Below are positions 1 to 9,192 of a stretch of 64,000 nt of DNA, piece by piece. The notes beneath the pieces are model-generated. The model worked only from the letters and a program-made list of their open reading frames with translations, was not told where the DNA came from and did no database searches. A program made the translations under genes and the position numbers. The stretch is taken from assembly GCA_030427805.1 (NCBI GenBank), contig JAUICP010000001.1:930001-994000 (forward strand), written 5' to 3'. Source of the DNA: Bdellovibrionia bacterium (GTDB lineage: Bacteria > Bdellovibrionota > Bdellovibrionia > Bdellovibrionales > JAGQZY01). How positions within the stretch are numbered: the first letter of the stretch is position 1; each line of letters opens with the position of its first letter.

Positions 1-113
1 ACGCGGAACAAGCTTATGACCGCGCTGGCGGTAAAAAGGGGAATAAAGGGGCTGAGGCCTCTGAGGTTGTTATGACCATGTTAAATCTATTAGATGAAAT
101 AAGAACCCCCTAA
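1..113 (+). CDS. C-terminal end of an unidentified protein (5' truncated)
   Basis: An open frame enters the window at base 3 and stops at TAA 111-113, giving the last 36 residues of a protein. It contains a Gly/Lys-rich stretch (AGGKKGNKGAEA) followed by a short helical end closing in LLDEIRTP. The next gene starts 22 nt downstream, so the two may be co-transcribed. Nothing in this tail identifies a family. Confidence 0.6.
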   Translation, partial: AEQAYDRAGGKKGNKGAEASEVVMTMLNLLDEIRTP

Positions 114-135
114 ACTACATTGAAGGAGCCAAACA

Positions 136-378
136 GTGGACCAAACTAATGACAATCAAGCGATTAACGTCCAATTATTTTATGACAGCCTGCGAGAGAA
201 AGTGACATCAAACAATGCTCGTTTGATTCTAAACTCAGCTTTAATGCAGAGTGGATTAAAGGACCGAGATGATAGCCTCAACTCGGATGAAGCTAGGCAA
301 TTATGCTTAGAACTTATCAATATTGGCGGTCCGGCCTTTAAAATTGGCCAGACGATATATCGCCAGTACTTACAGTAA
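136..378 (+). CDS. small hypothetical protein upstream of ntrY
   Basis: This is an 80-residue protein with a GTG start preceded by GAAGGAG at 122-128, a good spacing. It has no signal peptide, no membrane segment and no cysteine motif beyond a single Cys. It is predicted to be mostly helical. It ends 5 nt before the ntrY start, so it is probably the first or second gene of the ntrYX transcript. I do not recognise the family. Because the ribosome binding site is good and the gene is packed against ntrY, it is probably real. Confidence 0.6.
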   Translation: MDQTNDNQAINVQLFYDSLREKVTSNNARLILNSALMQSGLKDRDDSLNSDEARQLCLELINIGGPAFKIGQTIYRQYLQ

Positions 379-383
379 AGAGT

Positions 384-2666
384 ATGCAAGAGAACGAACA
401 AAAAGAGACCCGAGACGACGAAGTTTTAGTTGAGAGTAGAAAACGTAAGCGAGAGATTTTTCTTATCTTCGGTCTTGGTCTTCTTTTTGTCCTTCTCACG
501 TTTTTCGAAATAAAATTGTTTTCGACCAGTGAACAGCTGCCTTTCGTCCATTCCATTTTCTTTTTTGGACTCGTCAATTTTAACATCATAATCCTTCTCC
601 TGCTTCTCTTCTTTATTTTTAGAAATGTCGTAAAGGTATTTGCCGAGCGCCAAGGGAAGTGGATCGCTCAAACTCTCAAAGCGAAACTCATTGCTGCCTT
701 CGTCGTTTTCTCTTTTGTTCCGACATTGCTGATGTTTTTGATTTCGGTTTTTTATATCAATTCAAGCTTTGATAAGTGGTTCTCAGTAAAAATGGGTAGC
801 GTACTTAGAAACTCTCTAGAAGTAACCCATGAGTATTATTCCACGGAAAAAAGGCGAAATTATCACTTTGCCGAGGAGATTTTAAGTAATGTACCCCACT
901 TTCGGTTTGGTAAAGACCGACTGGAAGGTGAGCTTTTGCTGCAGCAAAAAAAGTACTCCTTAGACGCCATTGAGTACTATCCCAGTGTTATCGGCAAAAG
1001 AACGATCGCCATTCGAGAGAGTGGAGTTCTACCTGAAATTCCTCCAGTTTCTCTAGAATTTTTAAGAAAGGGTCTCAAGTCCAAGCTCGATTCTTCGACC
1101 ATACATCAGTTTGGTGAAGGGAACTTGGTGCGAGTTATTACTCCTGTTGATAAGTCAAAGGGGGGCGGAGCCTTAGTCGTTTCCACCTACATCCCTCTTT
1201 CATTGATCTCAAAAATGGAGAATGTAACCGCCGCTTATGAGGAGTTTAAAAACACCAACCCTCTCGAATATCCATTAAAGTCGATCTACCTCATTATTTT
1301 GGTTCTAATGACTTTGGTGATCCTCTTTGGAGCCACCTGGTTTGGTTTTTACCTGGCCAAGCAATTGACAAATTCTTTTGCCGCCTTGGGAAAGGCCACC
1401 AGAAGGGTTGCTCAAGGGGACTATCGCAAGGTGGTTCTCACCACAGGAAACCAAGAAGTTCAACAACTCGTAGAGAACTTTAACGGAATGGTGGTCAATC
1501 TCGATCGTTCAAAGCGTGAAGTTTTACAGGCGAATAAAGATTTACAAGAAACTCTTGAACGGCTCGATGAGCACAGTCGTTATATTCAAGAAGTATTAGA
1601 GAGTGTCAGCACGGGAGTGATCTCGGTCTCTCCCGAGGGAAGAGTTAACGTTATCAATCGTCATGCTGCTCAACTTTTAAAAATTAACCCCAAAGAATTT
1701 GAAGGGGAAATGCTGGCGAAGCTGATCGATCGCGCGCAATTCGGTTTGGTAAAAGACCTTTTTGATCATATGAGTAAACACGGTCTCAGCAGTTTACAAA
1801 AAAGTTTGAGAATTGAAGTCGACTCTGAAACATTGCCCATCCAAATGACAATTTCACTGATGCAAGACGAAAAGGGTGAAGACATTGGTAAGCTCCTTGT
1901 CTTTGATGATCTGACTCCAGTTGTAAAAGCTCAGAGAGCTGCAGCGTGGACGGAAGTGGCCAGAAGAATTGCTCATGAGATCAAGAACCCGCTGACGCCA
2001 ATTAAGCTCTCAGCCCAACGATTGCAAAAGAAGTTCGCTGGCCAGGTCGCAGACCCTGCTTTTGAAGATTGTACGCGAATGATCATTCAGCAAACCGATG
2101 AAATTAAACAGCTCGTAAACGAGTTTTCAAATTTTGCCAGACTTCCACAAACGAATCCCCAGTTGGCTTCTCTGCACGAGGTTATTGAGGAGACTCTCAC
2201 TCTGTATCGATCGGCCCATCCCAATATTCAGATTGAATTTGAAAAAGATGAGAGCTTGCCGAAATTTAAATTTGACCCCGAGCAAATTAAACGGGTTGTT
2301 ATGAATTTGGTCGAAAACAGCTTAGCCGCTATGGACGGGCAGAATGAGGCTCAGCTCGTTTTGAGGACACAATTTGATAATCTTCTAAAAATCATTCGCT
2401 TGACCATTAGCGATAACGGTATGGGTGTTGAGCAATCTAAACTTGGACAGATCTTTGAACCTTATTATAGTACTAGAGAAAAGGGCACGGGCTTGGGCCT
2501 TTCCATTGTGAAGCGAATTATCGAAGATCATAATGGATTTATTCGGGCTCTAAAAAATGAACCCCGCGGTTTAAAGATGATTATCGAGTTACCTGTTGTG
2601 GATACTGAGTTAAGTATTTCCGAAGCAGGGCAAGGGGAAGGCCTGGAGGACGTGAGAAATGGCTGA
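384..2666 (+). CDS. ntrY: NtrY-like sensor histidine kinase
   Basis: This 760-residue membrane histidine kinase autophosphorylates and passes phosphate to the NtrX-type regulator encoded next. Visible segments are three N-terminal hydrophobic helices (about residues 25-46, 53-80 and 100-125), an extracytoplasmic region, a fourth membrane helix (about 300-325), a HAMP-like linker, a PAS-like region (about 395-500), the H-box IAHEIKNPLTPIKLS (His near 531), an N-box (NLVENSLAAMDG) and the G-box GTGLGLSIVKRII. The multi-helix N-terminus and the H-box form are typical of NtrY. NtrY/NtrX systems are linked to nitrogen, redox or envelope control in other bacteria; the signal here cannot be read from the sequence. 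The stop overlaps the ntrX start by 8 nt, so the two are translationally coupled. Confidence 0.85.
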   Translation: MQENEQKETRDDEVLVESRKRKREIFLIFGLGLLFVLLTFFEIKLFSTSEQLPFVHSIFFFGLVNFNIIILLLLLFFIFRNVVKVFAERQGKWIAQTLKAKLIAAFVVFSFVPTLLMFLISVFYINSSFDKWFSVKMGSVLRNSLEVTHEYYSTEKRRNYHFAEEILSNVPHFRFGKDRLEGELLLQQKKYSLDAIEYYPSVIGKRTIAIRESGVLPEIPPVSLEFLRKGLKSKLDSSTIHQFGEGNLVRVITPVDKSKGGGALVVSTYIPLSLISKMENVTAAYEEFKNTNPLEYPLKSIYLIILVLMTLVILFGATWFGFYLAKQLTNSFAALGKATRRVAQGDYRKVVLTTGNQEVQQLVENFNGMVVNLDRSKREVLQANKDLQETLERLDEHSRYIQEVLESVSTGVISVSPEGRVNVINRHAAQLLKINPKEFEGEMLAKLIDRAQFGLVKDLFDHMSKHGLSSLQKSLRIEVDSETLPIQMTISLMQDEKGEDIGKLLVFDDLTPVVKAQRAAAWTEVARRIAHEIKNPLTPIKLSAQRLQKKFAGQVADPAFEDCTRMIIQQTDEIKQLVNEFSNFARLPQTNPQLASLHEVIEETLTLYRSAHPNIQIEFEKDESLPKFKFDPEQIKRVVMNLVENSLAAMDGQNEAQLVLRTQFDNLLKIIRLTISDNGMGVEQSKLGQIFEPYYSTREKGTGLGLSIVKRIIEDHNGFIRALKNEPRGLKMIIELPVVDTELSISEAGQGEGLEDVRNG

Positions 2667-4032
2667 AATTAAGGGAACAAAAGTATTAGTAGTCGACGAT
2701 GAATCTCCGATTCGCGAAGTTCTAGCTGCGTCCCTTGAGGACGAGGCCTGTGTTGTAGAGCTGGCGCAAAACGGCGAAGAAGCCCTTGAAAAGCTTAAGA
2801 GCTTTAAACCACAGATCACGCTCCTCGATATTTGGATGCCGGGATCATTCGATGGAATCCAAGTCTTACAGAAAGCGAAGGAAGAAAACTACGATACTGA
2901 GTTTGTAATGATGTCTGGTCACGGAACCATTGAGACGGCAGTGAATGCAACGAAACTCGGAGCGTGGGACTTTATTGAGAAGCCCGTTTCTATGGAAAAG
3001 GTCACCATTGCGATCCAAAATATTATTAATTTCCACGAGGAGCGTTCGGAAAAAAACGCCCTTCTTTCGAAGCTTCGAAAGAACATTGCCATAATAGGGG
3101 ATCACCCCGAAATCGTTAAAATTAAGCAGATGATTTCGCGGGTCGCTCCATCGACATCATGGGTTTTGATTTCTGGAGAAAATGGAACGGGCAAAGAGTT
3201 AGTGGCCCAGAACATTCACTTTTTAAGTGGTCGTGCTTCGGGACCTTTTATTGACATTAACTGTGCTGCAATCCCTGAAGATTTGATCGAAAGTGAGCTT
3301 TTCGGTTACGAAAAGGGTGCTTTTACCGGTGCGGACAAGGCTAAAAAAGGTAAATTTGATTACGCCGATGGAGGCAGTCTTTTTCTCGATGAAGTGGCTG
3401 ATATGAGTCTCAATGCCCAAGCAAAGGTTTTGCGCTTTCTACAAGAAAAGACCTTTAGCCGCGTGGGTGGTAAAGACAATGTCGAAGTTGATGTTCGAGT
3501 GATCGCGGCGACTAACAAAGATCTCGAAACCGAAATCAAAGAAGGACGCTTTCGCGAGGACCTTTTTTATCGACTCAATGTCATCCCATTTAAAGTTCCG
3601 TCTTTAAAAGAGAGAAGCACTGACATCCCTTCACTGATCATGCACTTTAGCGAGCAGTTTTCTCGAGAAGGTGGCTATAAAAGAAAGTTTTTTTCTGATC
3701 AGGCCATGGAAAAATTGGTTCAGTATGAGTGGCCCGGAAACGTTCGGGAGCTTCGCAATTTTATCGAGCGGATCTACATCCTCACCCCTGGGGATTTTGT
3801 CGATGTTCACGATGTTCGTTTTGCTGGACTGCAGTCAAAATCGGAGCCTTCTGAGGACTTATCCGAAATTTCTAATTTTCGAGAAGCGCGCCAGAAATTC
3901 GAAAGAGAGTACCTGGTTAAAAAGATTGCCGAAAACAATGGCAATATCAGTCGTACGGCTGAAGAAATTGGCTTAGAACGCAGCTATCTCCACCGAAAAA
4001 TTAAAGCCTATAATATTGAATTAAACGGGTGA
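2659..4032 (+). CDS. ntrX: NtrX-like sigma-54-dependent response regulator
   Basis: This 457-residue regulator has three parts. An N-terminal receiver carries the acidic pair DD at 13-14 and phospho-acceptor D57 in LLDIWMPG. The central AAA+ domain has Walker A GENGTGKE, the sigma-54 contact loop GAFTGA and the Walker B-like region SLFLDEVADM. A Fis-type helix-turn-helix lies at the end (ISRTAEEIGLERSYLHRKI). It should activate sigma-54 promoters when phosphorylated by the overlapping NtrY-like kinase. The GAFTGA loop is intact; some NtrX proteins have lost it. Its target genes are not evident in the window. No clear terminator follows; the downstream gene is on the opposite strand. Confidence 0.88.
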   Translation: MAEIKGTKVLVVDDESPIREVLAASLEDEACVVELAQNGEEALEKLKSFKPQITLLDIWMPGSFDGIQVLQKAKEENYDTEFVMMSGHGTIETAVNATKLGAWDFIEKPVSMEKVTIAIQNIINFHEERSEKNALLSKLRKNIAIIGDHPEIVKIKQMISRVAPSTSWVLISGENGTGKELVAQNIHFLSGRASGPFIDINCAAIPEDLIESELFGYEKGAFTGADKAKKGKFDYADGGSLFLDEVADMSLNAQAKVLRFLQEKTFSRVGGKDNVEVDVRVIAATNKDLETEIKEGRFREDLFYRLNVIPFKVPSLKERSTDIPSLIMHFSEQFSREGGYKRKFFSDQAMEKLVQYEWPGNVRELRNFIERIYILTPGDFVDVHDVRFAGLQSKSEPSEDLSEISNFREARQKFEREYLVKKIAENNGNISRTAEEIGLERSYLHRKIKAYNIELNG

Positions 4033-4113
4033 TTTTTCGCAAGAGTCTAAGTTCTGGCAATTGCAATCCGATAGACTACTTTCTTTAAGAAGCCGGTAGA
4101 TAGGATCTGATTT

Positions 4114-4974
4114 TTATAAGAAAGAACGAACCGTTCGCACGAGTTTGGCGAAGAAGCTTTCATCGGACTTCACTCGAGGTTCGGCCTTTTGCCCATTAAG
4201 AATGAGCGCTGTGTTTTTTATGTCTTCTCTCAAGCTATTACTGAGCCGAAAGTCGTCGAAAATAAACAGATTAATGTCAGACTGGGTGGGCTGCCGATTT
4301 TGATTTTTGTAATTTCTAAAGGAGTGCTCTTCAATTATTATGCGAGCATCTTGCCGTAGATTATAGATCTTTCGATCAAACTCCCTAGGTATCATGTCCT
4401 GGGCCATTAAATTTCGGATACTCGATAAATACACGACTAAATGCAGAGTCAGGGCGTGACTTTTTGTCGAGTCGATAATTTTTGTCAGAAGAATTTTCTT
4501 GAATTTATGTTTCTGCTCCTCGGTCCCATAGGTCGAAACAAAATTAAGACCATTCGTAAAGAGGTAGGAGTATAAATTCATATCACAATGGTAGATCTGT
4601 GGAAGGTCTTCGGCCTTCATAATTCGCAGGGCCAGAGACTCTGGCAGTTTCCTCTTTTGAGCTAGGGACTTGATTTGTCCCAAGAATTTCTGGTCTGTCG
4701 GGGGGAGGTCGGCCGTGAGAGTAATAAACTCATCGATCAGTTTTTGACTCTTCAAGCTACTTTGCGGCGGAGATTTTTGTGCGGCGAGCTTCATCTGTCC
4801 GACTCGCGATTGTATTTGCTTACAGAGCCGGTTTTCAAGATAGCCCGGGTCCCAATCAAGTGCGAAGCCCTCGCTTGCAATTAGAAGCAGAAGGAGTAAG
4901 AGACTGACCGAAACAAGGCGTCGATTGGTATAGCTGGAATTTTGCAAAGACTCTTTAAAGCTGTCGTGTTTCAT
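4114..4974 (-). CDS. exported protein of unknown function
   Basis: This is a 286-residue protein. I chose ATG at 4974 because AAAGGA lies 5 nt upstream; a longer GTG start at 4992 would place the binding site inside the gene. After a charged N-terminal stretch there is a strongly hydrophobic leucine run ending in ASEGFA, a likely signal peptide or anchor. The mature part starts near LDWDPG, is alpha-helical and Lys/Arg-rich, and carries only two cysteines. It follows coaD on the same strand after 147 nt. No family is recognised, and its tail faces ntrX. Confidence 0.7.
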   Translation of the reverse strand: MKHDSFKESLQNSSYTNRRLVSVSLLLLLLLIASEGFALDWDPGYLENRLCKQIQSRVGQMKLAAQKSPPQSSLKSQKLIDEFITLTADLPPTDQKFLGQIKSLAQKRKLPESLALRIMKAEDLPQIYHCDMNLYSYLFTNGLNFVSTYGTEEQKHKFKKILLTKIIDSTKSHALTLHLVVYLSSIRNLMAQDMIPREFDRKIYNLRQDARIIIEEHSFRNYKNQNRQPTQSDINLFIFDDFRLSNSLREDIKNTALILNGQKAEPRVKSDESFFAKLVRTVRSFL

Positions 4975-5121
4975 AGCCATCCTTTCTTGCACTCAGAATA
5001 GCAAATTCACGGAGAGGAGCTTGTAAAAGCCACGAAAAAAACGAGGCCCGATTGTAAGAGAAAACCCTCGGTCGGCCCGGTTCAAACCCAATTAATTGGG
5101 GTCACAGTTTCGAATGTAAAT

Positions 5122-5631
5122 TTATTTTAAAAGACTCTTCTGTTTGCGCTTGAGGGCAGTGACGACCGAGCGCGGAACGTATTTGGTTATAGATTTTTCC
5201 CACTCTTCAGGGCCCACTAAACCCTTCACCATACTGGATGATATCTGAGAAATTTTAGCCGGAGGAATAAAATAAATCGTCTCTATTTCGGGGGCTAAAT
5301 CATAATTGATCTGTCCCATGGACTTTTCATATTCGTAATCGCCCGTCGAGCGAATACCCCGGATGAGATAGGGAATTCCCTGTTGTGAGGCATACTTAGC
5401 CAAGTATTTATTGTCGATAACGGCAACCTTGGTGTTTTCGAGATCGCCAACGGCGGCTTCGAGCATGGTTTTCCGCTCTTCGAGGTTGAAAAGGTAGTTT
5501 TTATCGGGGTTGTGCCCGATGGCAACGCTCAGCTCATCAAAGAGGTGGGCCGCCTTCTTGATCACCCAAAGGTGGCCATTGGTGATCGGGTCAAAACTCC
5601 CTGCATAAATTGCTTTCTTCTTCTTTGGCAC
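5122..5631 (-). CDS. coaD: phosphopantetheine adenylyltransferase
   Basis: CoaD transfers AMP from ATP to 4'-phosphopantetheine, the penultimate step of coenzyme A synthesis in the cytoplasm. The 169-residue length is normal for the family. The nucleotidyltransferase signature GSFDPITNGH lies at about residues 11-20. The later motif YLIRGIRSTGDYEYE and the ISSSMVKGL region, equivalent to ISSTxVR, also fit. The start is GTG at 5631 with GAGGAG 6 nt upstream. It is divergent from proS, with a shared promoter region of about 120 nt. Confidence 0.95.
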   Translation of the reverse strand: MPKKKKAIYAGSFDPITNGHLWVIKKAAHLFDELSVAIGHNPDKNYLFNLEERKTMLEAAVGDLENTKVAVIDNKYLAKYASQQGIPYLIRGIRSTGDYEYEKSMGQINYDLAPEIETIYFIPPAKISQISSSMVKGLVGPEEWEKSITKYVPRSVVTALKRKQKSLLK

Positions 5632-5703
5632 GAGCCACTCCTCAATTGCACCTAGACTGGCATATTACTTGGATTGGGGCCATTAAAAAATAAGATCTCA
5701 TGA

Positions 5704-5733
5704 GTGACAATCAGCAATAGAGCGGTCTATAAA
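5704..5733 (+). promoter_or_regulatory. probable sigma-70-type promoter of proS-pyrF-rlmB
   Basis: GTGACA at 5704-5709 and TATAAA at 5728-5733 are separated by 18 bp. They lie just before the proS start, which would give a very short leader of about 10 nt. The match is by eye only. Confidence 0.45.
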
Positions 5734-5749
5734 TAGTTCAGAGGTGTCT

Positions 5750-7501
5750 ATGAAAAAGCACGTTAAATGGTCTCAATCATTCGTATATACGCTCCGGGAA
5801 GCCCCTGCCGATGCTGAAATAACCAGTCATCAATTGTTGATTCGGGGTGGGTTTATCAAAAAAACAGCTCCGGGGATCTACACCTACGGCCATTTGGCCC
5901 TTAAAGCCTTGCGCAAATTTGAAGACATTATCCGCGATGAGCTCGATTCACGTGGCTGTGTTGAAATCCTAATGCCCATGGTTCACCCCCGAAGCCTTTG
6001 GGAAGAAACCGACCGTTGGGATAAAATGGGCGACGGCCTCCTCAAGTTTAAAAATCGAAATGACCACGAGTTCTGTTTGGGTGCGACCCACGAAGAAGTG
6101 ATTACTGATTATGTCCGCAACGACATAAAAAGCTACAGAGACCTTCCGAAAACTCTTTATCAAATACAGGATAAGTATCGGGACGAAATTAGACCGCGCT
6201 TTGGACTCATGCGCGGGCGTGAATTCTTTATGAAAGATGCCTACACTTTTGATGCCGATAAAGACTCGGCCCTTGAAAGTTACGAGCGACTCTACGGTGC
6301 ATACCAGGCGATCTTTGACCGCGTTGGTCTTAAGTACCGAATCGTTCAAGCGGATGCGGGACAAATCGGTGGCAGCCAAACCCATGAATTTCAGGTTTTA
6401 GCTGAAAGTGGGGAGGATCACCTTATGGTTTGTCCGAGCTGCGATTTTGCTGCCAACGTCGAGATTTCTCCAGCAATTTTACCAGATAATAAAAAGTTTA
6501 AAGCCGAAGCAGCCGCTCCCATGGAAGAGTTTGCGACTCCGGGCCTTCGAACGATTGCGGACTTGGCCAAGTCCCTTAAGACCGAAGAAAAGGATCTCGT
6601 AAAAACTTTATTCTTCGATTCGGGTAAGGACGAGAAAAATATTACTCCGATCGCTGTACTCCTGCGCGGAAGTGATGAGTTGAATCCTATCAAACTTAAA
6701 AATTACCTAGGTCTGAGCCAAGAGCCGGCACTGCTATCTGACGGTATGGTAGAAGAGTACACCGGAGCGAAACCAGGAAGCTGTGGTCCCGTGGGCTTGA
6801 AGATGCCTGTCATCATGGACAATGCTCTCGAAGGTAAAACTAATATGATTGTTGGTGCCAACAAAGACGATTTTCACCTTAAAAACGTAAACCCTGAAAG
6901 GGATTTCAAGGTTGAGGAAATGACTGATTTAAGACGAGCTGAGCCCGGCGATAGTTGTCCTAAGTGCCAGTCAGAAATTCAATCCATTCGCGGAATTGAA
7001 GTGGGCCATGTTTTTTATCTTGGACAAACCTATTCGAAACCCATGAAGGCCACCTACCTCGATAAAAATGGTAAGGAGCAGACTTTAGAGATGGGATGTT
7101 ATGGAATTGGAGTGAGTCGAACGATTCAATCGGCTATTGAGCAATGCCACGATAAAGATGGCATGATTTGGCCCGTGTCGATTGCTCCATATCATCTTCA
7201 CCTCTGCATGCTCGATCCTGAAGACGAAAAAGCACAAAAGGTGTTGAGTGAAATTGTCGAGCCCCTAGAAAAGGCCAATGTCGAAGTTTTCGTTGATGAT
7301 CGCAAGGAGCGACCAGGGGTTAAGTTTAAAGACGCCGACCTCTTGGGCTTTCCTTTGCGCCTTGTAATAGGAAAAAGGGGACTTGATAACAATGAAATCG
7401 AGCTTGTCGAGAGAAACTCAAAACAAGCCCAAAAGATGCCCCCTTCAGAGGTGAGCTCTTTTATTCTTTCTTGGATGGAGAAAAATGGATTTAATGGCTG
7501 A
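5750..7501 (+). CDS. proS: prolyl-tRNA synthetase (bacterial ProS with editing insertion)
   Basis: ProS charges tRNA-Pro with proline. The 583-residue protein shows class II synthetase motifs: motif 2 in RGREFFMKDAYTFD and motif 3 in GCYGIGVSRTIQSA. A middle insertion of about 180 residues (roughly 225-400) contains TKPGSCGPVG-like sequence typical of the bacterial Ala-tRNA-Pro editing domain. A CPSC/CPKC cysteine pair flanks it. A GTG at 5744 would add two residues, but the GAGG at 5741-5744 then overlaps it, so ATG 5750 is preferred. The stop overlaps pyrF by 17 nt, which makes this the head of a coupled three-gene operon. Confidence 0.96.
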   Translation: MKKHVKWSQSFVYTLREAPADAEITSHQLLIRGGFIKKTAPGIYTYGHLALKALRKFEDIIRDELDSRGCVEILMPMVHPRSLWEETDRWDKMGDGLLKFKNRNDHEFCLGATHEEVITDYVRNDIKSYRDLPKTLYQIQDKYRDEIRPRFGLMRGREFFMKDAYTFDADKDSALESYERLYGAYQAIFDRVGLKYRIVQADAGQIGGSQTHEFQVLAESGEDHLMVCPSCDFAANVEISPAILPDNKKFKAEAAAPMEEFATPGLRTIADLAKSLKTEEKDLVKTLFFDSGKDEKNITPIAVLLRGSDELNPIKLKNYLGLSQEPALLSDGMVEEYTGAKPGSCGPVGLKMPVIMDNALEGKTNMIVGANKDDFHLKNVNPERDFKVEEMTDLRRAEPGDSCPKCQSEIQSIRGIEVGHVFYLGQTYSKPMKATYLDKNGKEQTLEMGCYGIGVSRTIQSAIEQCHDKDGMIWPVSIAPYHLHLCMLDPEDEKAQKVLSEIVEPLEKANVEVFVDDRKERPGVKFKDADLLGFPLRLVIGKRGLDNNEIELVERNSKQAQKMPPSEVSSFILSWMEKNGFNG

Positions 7502-8195
7502 TAATCCAGTATTTGTCGCGCTCGATGTGGATGACCGCGAAAAAGCCCTAGCCCTAGCCGAATCGGTTGGCCCCCATGTTGGAGGCTTCAAGGTGGGCCC
7601 GCGCTTGTCCATTCGTTATGGCGAAAGTTTTCTCAAGGAGATTGCCGAAAGAGGCCCGCTTTTTGTCGATAATAAATATTTAGATATTCCCAATACCATG
7701 TACCACTCAGTCAAAGCGACCTTTGAGAGTGGAGCCAGTTTTTGTACGGTTCACGCTTGGGCGGGGACCGAAGCACTTCGCGAATTGGCAAAGCTCGAAG
7801 AAGAACTGAACCAGATACGGCCCTTTAAAATATTGGTGGTTACAATTCTCACCAGCTTTTCTCCGAGCACCATGCCCCGGGGCCTCGAAAAGAAAGAGCT
7901 ATCGGATCATATCCTGGGGTTAGCACAAATGAGTTATGATTGTGGCTTGAAAAACTTCGTCTGTTCACCTCTCGAAGTGCGAATGCTTCGAGTGCGGTTT
8001 CCAGACTCCTTCCTAGTGACTCCAGGAATTCGCTTCCAAGCGGGGGGCGACGATCAAAAGCGAACGGCCAATCCGACCCAAGCTATGGAAGATGGGGCCA
8101 ATGCTCTTGTTATCGGTCGACCCATTTATCAGGCTGAGGATCCAGTGGCCGCTGCAAAAATGATTGAAGACCACTTGAAGGCATCGCGCACATGA
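7485..8195 (+). CDS. pyrF: orotidine 5'-phosphate decarboxylase
   Basis: PyrF decarboxylates OMP to UMP, the last step of pyrimidine synthesis. The 236-residue protein begins with the VALDVDD strand of the TIM barrel. It keeps the catalytic DxKxxD pattern in VDNKYLDIPNT, although the usual DLKFHD is altered to DNKYLD. It ends with the phosphate-binding region VIGRPIYQAEDP. It starts inside the proS end; ATG 7494 (MADNP) is an alternative start. It overlaps rlmB by 4 nt (ATGA). Confidence 0.93.
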   Translation: MDLMADNPVFVALDVDDREKALALAESVGPHVGGFKVGPRLSIRYGESFLKEIAERGPLFVDNKYLDIPNTMYHSVKATFESGASFCTVHAWAGTEALRELAKLEEELNQIRPFKILVVTILTSFSPSTMPRGLEKKELSDHILGLAQMSYDCGLKNFVCSPLEVRMLRVRFPDSFLVTPGIRFQAGGDDQKRTANPTQAMEDGANALVIGRPIYQAEDPVAAAKMIEDHLKASRT

Positions 8196-9118
8196 AAAAG
8201 TCATCGGGAGCTAAAGGAAAAAATAAATCGCCACGGGGACGAAGTGAAGGTTCCGGGCGAAGACCCTCTGGTCCAAACCGAGGGCCGAGACCGAATCACG
8301 ACGGACGCAGTGGGGGCCGTGGTGGTGATAGCACACGTAGAAGATTTCGCGATGGCGATGGGGCTAAATCCCGCGGAGAAAGTCAGCTGCAGTTTAACAA
8401 AAAGCTTCGCTGGGTTGTTGGTATTCACTCGGTCGAAGAAGTTTTAAAGGTCCGACCTGGGGCTATAAAAGATTTTTACATCAAAGAGAGTTACGAGCGT
8501 TCAGAACAGTTTGCGCAAATTTCAAAACTTCTCAATCGCACGAACCTTGAGCCAAAGCTCATTCGCGAAAATCAATTGGATGAACTCTGCAGCACCCATC
8601 AAGGCATTGCCGTTTCTGTAAGTGAAAGCCCCGAAGTGGATTGGGATCATTTGAAAGGTGCACAGGAGTCCATTGTTGTATTTCTAGATGGCATCGAAGA
8701 CCCCCATAATCTTGGGGCCATTCTGCGAACGGCTTGGCTCATGGGAGTCGATGCGGTTTTTATTCCTAAAGACCGATCCGTAGCTCTGGTTCCGACGGCC
8801 TGTAAAGTCGCAAGTGGTGGGGCTGAGCACGTTCCTGTGGAGCAAGTTTCTAATTTTACGAGTGAGTTGGAGCAACTTAAAGAGTACGGTTACTGGGTCT
8901 ATGGCCTCGCCGAAGGGGGCGAGGACTCTGTGTACGACCTAGAAATTAATAAAAAATGTGTGTGGATTATCGGGGCTGAGGATAAGGGAATGCGCAAGGC
9001 CACCGAAAAAGCATGCGATATCATTACCCAGCTACCACAAGTTCACGGCGGATCCAGCTACAACGCATCGGTTGCCGCAGCCATTGCCCTCGGCGAAACC
9101 TACCGCCAACAAAAATAA
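8192..9118 (+). CDS. rlmB: TrmH/SpoU-family RNA 2'-O-methyltransferase, RlmB-like, with Arg/Gly-rich N-terminus
   Basis: This is a SpoU-class SAM-dependent methyltransferase of 308 residues. It has the substrate-binding N domain (about 70-145) and the knotted catalytic domain. Motif 1 is DPHNLGAILRTAW, motif 2 is WIIGAEDKGMRK and motif 3 is GGSSYNASVAAAIAL. RlmB methylates G2251 of 23S rRNA in E. coli; the exact target here is inferred. The first 65 residues are an extra, disordered, basic Arg/Gly/Ser-rich tail, probably RNA-binding. It is coupled to pyrF by an ATGA overlap and followed by a hairpin terminator. Confidence 0.85.
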   Translation: MKKSSGAKGKNKSPRGRSEGSGRRPSGPNRGPRPNHDGRSGGRGGDSTRRRFRDGDGAKSRGESQLQFNKKLRWVVGIHSVEEVLKVRPGAIKDFYIKESYERSEQFAQISKLLNRTNLEPKLIRENQLDELCSTHQGIAVSVSESPEVDWDHLKGAQESIVVFLDGIEDPHNLGAILRTAWLMGVDAVFIPKDRSVALVPTACKVASGGAEHVPVEQVSNFTSELEQLKEYGYWVYGLAEGGEDSVYDLEINKKCVWIIGAEDKGMRKATEKACDIITQLPQVHGGSSYNASVAAAIALGETYRQQK

Positions 9119-9121
9119 AAA

Positions 9122-9150
9122 AGCTCCTGGTTTTGCCAAGAGCTCTATTT
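9122..9150 (+). terminator. probable terminator of proS-pyrF-rlmB
   Basis: AGCTCCTGG (9122-9130) pairs with CCAAGAGCT (9136-9144) with one mismatch. A short interrupted T run follows. It lies between two convergent genes. Confidence 0.6.
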
Positions 9151-9192
9151 TCACTCAAAGAGTGACTCAGTTATTTTATTCTCGAAAATATT

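Noticed and set aside
5090-5105. palindrome CCCAATTAATTGGG as a terminator of coaD
   Set aside because: It lies beyond the coaD start, upstream of neither gene end, has no T run on either side and no loop.
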